DNA of 64,000 nucleotides from Deltaproteobacteria bacterium (GTDB lineage: Bacteria; Myxococcota_C; UBA6777), in the NCBI GenBank assembly GCA_002731275.1, contig PCBK01000194.1:38896-102895 (forward strand), written 5' to 3'. This document shows, in pieces, positions 60,156 through 64,000 of this stretch. Position numbers and translations under genes: made by a program. How positions within the stretch are numbered: the first letter of the stretch is position 1; each line of letters begins with the position of its first letter. The notes below the pieces were generated by a model that was not told where the DNA came from, searched no databases, and saw nothing but the letters and a program-made list of their open reading frames with translations.

Positions 60156-60359
60156 TCACTCACCCGCACAGCCACAATCAGGTGGTGTTATCGGTTCAAA
60201 CCTCTTCTCAGCAACACCCTGTTTTTCATCCCCACCATCCAACACAGTCGTCTCTTGAGTGCTCTCCTTTTGGCTCCCCTCTCCCTTCGTCCCGTCCCCA
60301 CAACCGACAGCCAAAAGAATACAAACAACACAAACAAAACTGGTACATAGCTTCTTCAT
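60156..60359 (-). CDS. Small lipoprotein
   Basis: 67 residues from the ATG at 60359, which has AAAGGAGA upstream. The signal peptide MKKLCTSFVCVVCILLAVGC ends in lipobox AVGC. The mature ~47 residues are acidic and Gly/Glu/Lys-rich, ending PDCGCAGE with two cysteines. No function can be assigned. Confidence 0.65.
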   Translation of the reverse strand: MKKLCTSFVCVVCILLAVGCGDGTKGEGSQKESTQETTVLDGGDEKQGVAEKRFEPITPPDCGCAGE

Positions 60360-60794
60360 CGACGTTCTCCTTTGCAAATCGTGCCAGTGAAGGCTTCACT
60401 CCGCTTTTGAAAGCAGTTTCCTTACAACAACGAGCGTGTGCAAAACCGTTTGCAAAGAAAAGAAGTATCATCATCATCTCATTTATATTCCCCACCCCCA
60501 CAAAAAAGAGTACAAAATATCCCAAAGAGTAAAATACATCTCAAAAAAAGTGCTCCATCGCACACAAAGAGATAACAAACTCCCAAAACTTTATACTCTC
60601 CCCTTTCATGACGCCATGACAATGTACAAGAAACCTCCGCGTTTGTGATTTACACCCACAAAATCAATGACATGTCGGTCCAGGCACAATAGTTGCGTAA
60701 TAGAAGGGGCAAGAAACGAAAGAAAAACTTTTATTTTTCCAATAGATACAATTGGAATCAGTTATCTTGCTGTATCCACATGAAAGGAAAGAAC
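60360..60794 (+). other. 435-base A/T-rich intergenic region with sigma-54-like promoter
   Basis: Divergent gap between the small lipoprotein and the OmpA-like gene. It is A-rich with several A-runs and holds no supported gene. The sigma-54-like element is at 60683-60696. A small inverted repeat TCCAAT-N7-ATTGGA lies at 60738-60756 in the leader. Confidence 0.6.
60683..60696 (+). promoter_or_regulatory. Sigma-54 type (-24/-12) promoter of the OmpA-like gene
   Basis: GGCAC, 5 bases AATAG, TTGC. GG and GC are separated by exactly 10 bases, as sigma-54 needs. Start near 60708, leader about 87 bases. No sigma-70 promoter of equal quality was found here. Confidence 0.55.
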
Positions 60795-61634
60795 ATGAAG
60801 AAACGAATGTTTGTAAAAGGAATGAAATATGCTTGTTTGCTCGCCCTAATCGGTCTCTTTTCTGGTTGTGTCACCAAGGGCTACCACGAGAAAGTCGTCA
60901 GCACACTCAAACGAGAACACCGCCTCGCGCTCATCGACCGTGCAAGACGTATGGAAGCACAAGAGAAAGCCCTCAGAAGCAAAAACAGCGCGATCCTCGC
61001 AGAGCTCTTAAATCTCAAAAGTCGCTGCCAAAACAACCTCGCGAAACTCACCAACAAAAACATTCAACGTGCTCGTAGACTCAAGAGCGCGCTCAACTAT
61101 ATCCAAAATCTCGAAACAAAGCTCAACAGCTGGCGCGATCTTCACGCGCGACTGCTCAAAAGCTTCAGCATCAAGATCAAAGAAGGTACACTTGCCGTGA
61201 AATTCGAGCGCGGAAAGATTATCTTGCGTATGCCTGAAAAAGTCCTCTTCGAGACGAGCAGCGCCAACATCAAAGAGGACGGAAAGCAGATGATCAAAGA
61301 GGTCGCTGCGGTCCTCGCAAACGAACCATATAACTGGCAGGTCGCTGGTCACGCAGACTCCAGAGGGAGCGCGGAGTTTAACTGGGCGTTGTCATACCAA
61401 CGTGCGATGGCTGTGCTCAAGGTGATGCTCAAAAGTGAAATGCCTGCAAAACAACTCTCCGCAGCAGCGTACGGACACTATCGCCCAAGAGCTAGCAACG
61501 AGACAACAGAGGGACGCGCATTGAACAGACGTACAGAGATCGTCTTCATCCCCCAACTCAAAGCGCTCCTCGTTGAACAAGCGAAAGAAAAACTGACAGG
61601 TGTATGTGTCCCCACGAACAAACGAAAATCATAA
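60795..61634 (+). CDS. OmpA-like (Pal-type) lipoprotein
   Basis: 279 residues from the ATG at 60795 (GAAAGGAAAG upstream). The signal peptide ends in lipobox FSGC. Residues ~30-115 are a charged coiled coil (VVSTLKREHRLALIDRARRMEAQEKALRSKNSAILAELLNLKS). The C-terminal ~130 residues are an OmpA domain that binds peptidoglycan: VLFETSSANIKEDGKQMIKEVAAVL, WQVAGHADSRGSAEFNWALSYQRAMAVLKVML, AAAYGHYRPRASNETTEGRALNRRTEIVF with the conserved Asp and Arg. It tethers the outer membrane to the cell wall. Convergent with the kinase gene, 17-base gap. Confidence 0.9.
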   Translation: MKKRMFVKGMKYACLLALIGLFSGCVTKGYHEKVVSTLKREHRLALIDRARRMEAQEKALRSKNSAILAELLNLKSRCQNNLAKLTNKNIQRARRLKSALNYIQNLETKLNSWRDLHARLLKSFSIKIKEGTLAVKFERGKIILRMPEKVLFETSSANIKEDGKQMIKEVAAVLANEPYNWQVAGHADSRGSAEFNWALSYQRAMAVLKVMLKSEMPAKQLSAAAYGHYRPRASNETTEGRALNRRTEIVFIPQLKALLVEQAKEKLTGVCVPTNKRKS

Positions 61635-61651
61635 CCCAACACGCCGAACGC

Positions 61652-64000
61652 TTACTCCTTCACAAAAAGCAGCATATTGCGACGTTGCTTGCAATTCTTG
61701 AAAACCCTCCCTTTGAGCTTCAAATCCACACTCCAATACATCCCCACGACCCACACCCTACCTTTTCGATCCACATCAAAATCCGAAAAGATTTCACTTG
61801 TATGACCACCGTATTTACGTGAGTAAAACCACTTCCCCTTCATACTCAAGCGTTGCAAGGTGAGATCGCTGTGTATACCACGATGAGTCGTCCTCTTAAA
61901 CCATCCAGCCGTTGAGCGCCCTGAATATGTGCGACTGGACACAATGTAGTAACTGTAGCGAAGGAGCCGGACTCTCTTCGGCCACTTGACAGACTTTTTA
62001 AACCACAAGATCTCCCCATCCTGCGACATCTTCAAATACAATGTTCGGCTCGATCTTCCCATCGGAATATTCACATCACGCAAACGATAGACCTTTCGGC
62101 CGCTCTGATAGCTGGTGCTCAAAACAACCAGAGGACCACTCCGAGGACTTGCCACCACCTTCACGTAACGGCTATAGATTCTTGGAAAGATTTTGACCCA
62201 GCGTACCTCTCGGGTCTTTCCGCTCAAACGCATCAAAAACCCAACAGAGCGATTGCCAAATGTATCTTTTAAGTGCGTCTTCTGATCCCACGTAAACGGC
62301 TTGCGGTATGCACCTGTCATATATATGTCTCCACTCGGAGCCATCGCGACACTCGTGAGTTGCAGTCCTCTGCTTTTAGGGAGCGTTTTGAGCCATACAG
62401 CTTTACCGCTTGCGTTCACCTTTGCCAAGAAAATATGCGTCCCCTTAAAAGATGCTTGTTTTCCAGCAATTGACATCGTTCGAAACGCCTCTCCCCACAT
62501 GTACAGGCTTCGCTTATGTCCCAAAACCATCCCACGCATGTATACTCGATGAGGGCTCAAAAGAGGCAAAGCCCACTTCACCTTCCCACGAAGTGTCAAT
62601 CGAGCAATCACATATGTTTTTTGATAAGAGAGATGATGGTAATTTCCAATTTGTGCGCCCTTCTCGACACGAAACCGAACCCAAAGCCCCTTGCTTGTTA
62701 GCTCCATCGAATCCCCAAGCACCTGATCAAACAAACGCGTCCAAAATATCTTCCCATACCGAGACATCTTGACCAACAGTTCTCCCCCATATCGAGAAAA
62801 GAACTTCTTACCTCCAAGACGGATCTCGCCACGAAACGAAAGCAAAAGGTAAATGTTACCATAGCGATCGATGCGAATCCCTTCTCCCATCAACCTTCGG
62901 GCTTTTTCACACTTCTTGTGATTGAAGATCGCAAACCAAGCCTTGTCTTTGCGCAAATGTACGCGACGGAACTCCCCGAACCATCCGAACACAGAAGAAC
63001 GACGTCTTCGCGCCCTCCTCTTCCGAGATGACTTCTTTGTTGGTGTGCCTGATCGCGCGGGAGGCTTGGCGGGTTTGCTGTTGTTCGGAGGCCTTCGTTC
63101 ACCCTCTTTGTCACCTAAGGGTGATTTGGCGCTTGTGTCTTTTTTGGGCGCTTTATCAGGGATGCTCTTCTCTACCTTCGCTTTGGAAGGTTTGATGCCT
63201 TGTGGTGTTGGCTTAGACACACTCATGACTTTCGTCGTTTTTCTTACGACAGGAGGAGCAGGCTTTTCCATCCCTGAAAGGGAATAACCAACAAACACCA
63301 ACACTCCAGCGAGCAACAAACCGATGAAGATCCCACCCATGACGAGATAAAGGGTTTTTTGATCACTCCTAGTATGAGAGCTCCCTTGATTGGAAACGAT
63401 AACATGTTCAGCTAGCTCTTTTGTTGATTGACCAGTCGGCAATGACTCCCTATCAGAGACGGTAGCCTCTGACGGAAAAGCGAGCGTAGGTGGACCAGCC
63501 TCTCCCTCTCCCTCCATCGCGAGTAACAAACCTTCCTTCATCAAGGCTGCGCTCTGGAAGCGATAGAGAGGATCTTTGCGCAAACATTGCATCAAAAAAT
63601 CTTGGAAGCGCTCAGGAGCTTGATGTGGGTAAGGAATCGGTTTGCCCAGGATCTCTGTAAATAACTGTGGTCCTTTCCCAACAAACGGAGGTCTTCCATT
63701 GGCCCACTCGTACAACATCACACCGAGCGAATACACATCTGCTCTGTGATCGATGTGTTTACTGTCCTTCAATTGCTCTGGAGCGATGTACCGAAGTGTC
63801 CCCATCATCGACCCCGTCGATGTCACCCCCTCATCTTCAAAGATCTTGGCGATCCCAAAGTCCGTGACTTTGGGGACGAGCACACCATCGACCTGGGTCA
63901 ATAAAATGTTGGCGGGCTTGAGGTCTCTATGTACGATCTGGTGGTCATGTGCGTACATCACAGCGTCCAACACGGGCAAAAACAACTGCGTCAACTGCTC
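61652..64000 (-). CDS. Transmembrane Ser/Thr protein kinase with external propeller-like sensor (N-terminus off right end)
   Basis: About 782 residues visible; the N-terminal kinase lobe with glycine loop and ATP lysine lies beyond the window. The visible catalytic lobe has HRDLKPANILL, DFGIAK and GTLRYIAPEQL, so the kinase is probably active. A linker leads to one transmembrane helix (LVMGGIFIGLLLAGVLVFVGYSL), then a Lys/Pro-rich spacer and an Arg-rich stretch (KKSSRKRRARRRRSS). The external ~430 residues have beta-propeller-like repeats (IRIDRYGNIYLLLSFRGEIRLGGKKF, VAMAPSGDIYMTGAYRKPFTWDQK, VDRKGRVWVVGMYWSVDLKLKGRVF), similar to SBBP repeats. This is a receptor kinase. Confidence 0.85.
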   Translation of the reverse strand, partial: EQLTQLFLPVLDAVMYAHDHQIVHRDLKPANILLTQVDGVLVPKVTDFGIAKIFEDEGVTSTGSMMGTLRYIAPEQLKDSKHIDHRADVYSLGVMLYEWANGRPPFVGKGPQLFTEILGKPIPYPHQAPERFQDFLMQCLRKDPLYRFQSAALMKEGLLLAMEGEGEAGPPTLAFPSEATVSDRESLPTGQSTKELAEHVIVSNQGSSHTRSDQKTLYLVMGGIFIGLLLAGVLVFVGYSLSGMEKPAPPVVRKTTKVMSVSKPTPQGIKPSKAKVEKSIPDKAPKKDTSAKSPLGDKEGERRPPNNSKPAKPPARSGTPTKKSSRKRRARRRRSSVFGWFGEFRRVHLRKDKAWFAIFNHKKCEKARRLMGEGIRIDRYGNIYLLLSFRGEIRLGGKKFFSRYGGELLVKMSRYGKIFWTRLFDQVLGDSMELTSKGLWVRFRVEKGAQIGNYHHLSYQKTYVIARLTLRGKVKWALPLLSPHRVYMRGMVLGHKRSLYMWGEAFRTMSIAGKQASFKGTHIFLAKVNASGKAVWLKTLPKSRGLQLTSVAMAPSGDIYMTGAYRKPFTWDQKTHLKDTFGNRSVGFLMRLSGKTREVRWVKIFPRIYSRYVKVVASPRSGPLVVLSTSYQSGRKVYRLRDVNIPMGRSSRTLYLKMSQDGEILWFKKSVKWPKRVRLLRYSYYIVSSRTYSGRSTAGWFKRTTHRGIHSDLTLQRLSMKGKWFYSRKYGGHTSEIFSDFDVDRKGRVWVVGMYWSVDLKLKGRVFKNCKQRRNMLLFVKE

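Noticed and set aside
1..64000. Mobile element, prophage, integration site, or defence island, including one anchored at selC
   Set aside because: No transposase, integrase, phage gene or duplicated tRNA end was seen; the genes beside selC look like ordinary chromosomal genes.

Overview
The window is bacterial chromosome, densely coding on both strands. It has no insertion sequence, prophage, integrase, rRNA or CRISPR array. The gene set fits a delta-proteobacterium in the old broad sense (Myxococcota / Bradymonadales-like): an alternative complex III operon, three large Ser/Thr protein kinases with different sensor parts, many lipoproteins, HEAT-repeat and HD-GYP-like proteins, WD40 and choice-of-anchor-D/VWA surface proteins, and a DUF1549/DUF1501-type secreted gene set more often seen in Planctomycetes. 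The phylum is an inference from gene content. Promoters are easy to read and follow the ordinary sigma-70 pattern, several as TTGAC(A/G/C/T)-N16 to N18-TAnnnT.

Left end (1-11,600, mostly minus strand): a respiratory block read right to left. It comprises an 8-Cys membrane-anchored protein, heme o synthase (ctaB), a Sco copper chaperone, then actA-B-C-D-E-F of alternative complex III, a quinol:cytochrome c (or direct-to-oxidase) oxidoreductase. actF runs off the left end. A MORN-like secreted protein and a YbdK-type carboxylate-amine ligase lie upstream.

Middle left (11,700-31,900): a Ser/Thr kinase with a PEGA tail is coupled to a HEAT-repeat protein. Then come an unusual polytopic membrane protein, a CpXC zinc-ribbon protein, a secreted TldD-like protein without its metal motif, a Cys-rich lipoprotein and an EpsC-type serine acetyltransferase. 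At 23,259-31,107 two paralogous HEAT + degenerate HD-GYP gene pairs point away from each other. Each HD-GYP copy has lost a different part of the catalytic metal site.

Middle right (31,900-51,700, all plus): a 1704-residue kinase-AAA-TPR protein with a long disordered insert inside its ATPase domain; a lipoprotein with 28 WD40 repeats (4 x 7); a propeller lipoprotein ending in a cytochrome c motif; a secreted DUF1549/DUF1592-like protein, a lipoprotein and a Tat-exported DUF1501 protein; a patatin phospholipase fused to a receiver-like domain; and a lipoprotein with about six ASH-type repeats and a VWA domain.

Right end (51,800-64,000): a cytosolic and an exported glutathione peroxidase, TesB thioesterase, an ArsR regulator, a SulP anion transporter behind a long perfect operator-like palindrome, the selenocysteine tRNA gene (selC) with its own consensus promoter, an M19-like lipoprotein, small lipoproteins, an OmpA-like lipoprotein behind a sigma-54-like promoter, and a kinase with an extracytoplasmic propeller that runs off the right end.

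Main points of interest are the mirrored HEAT/HD-GYP cassettes, the interrupted AAA domain, the receiver-patatin fusion, the planctomycete-like secreted cytochrome set, selC, and a recurrent pattern of perfect small hairpins just upstream of start codons.
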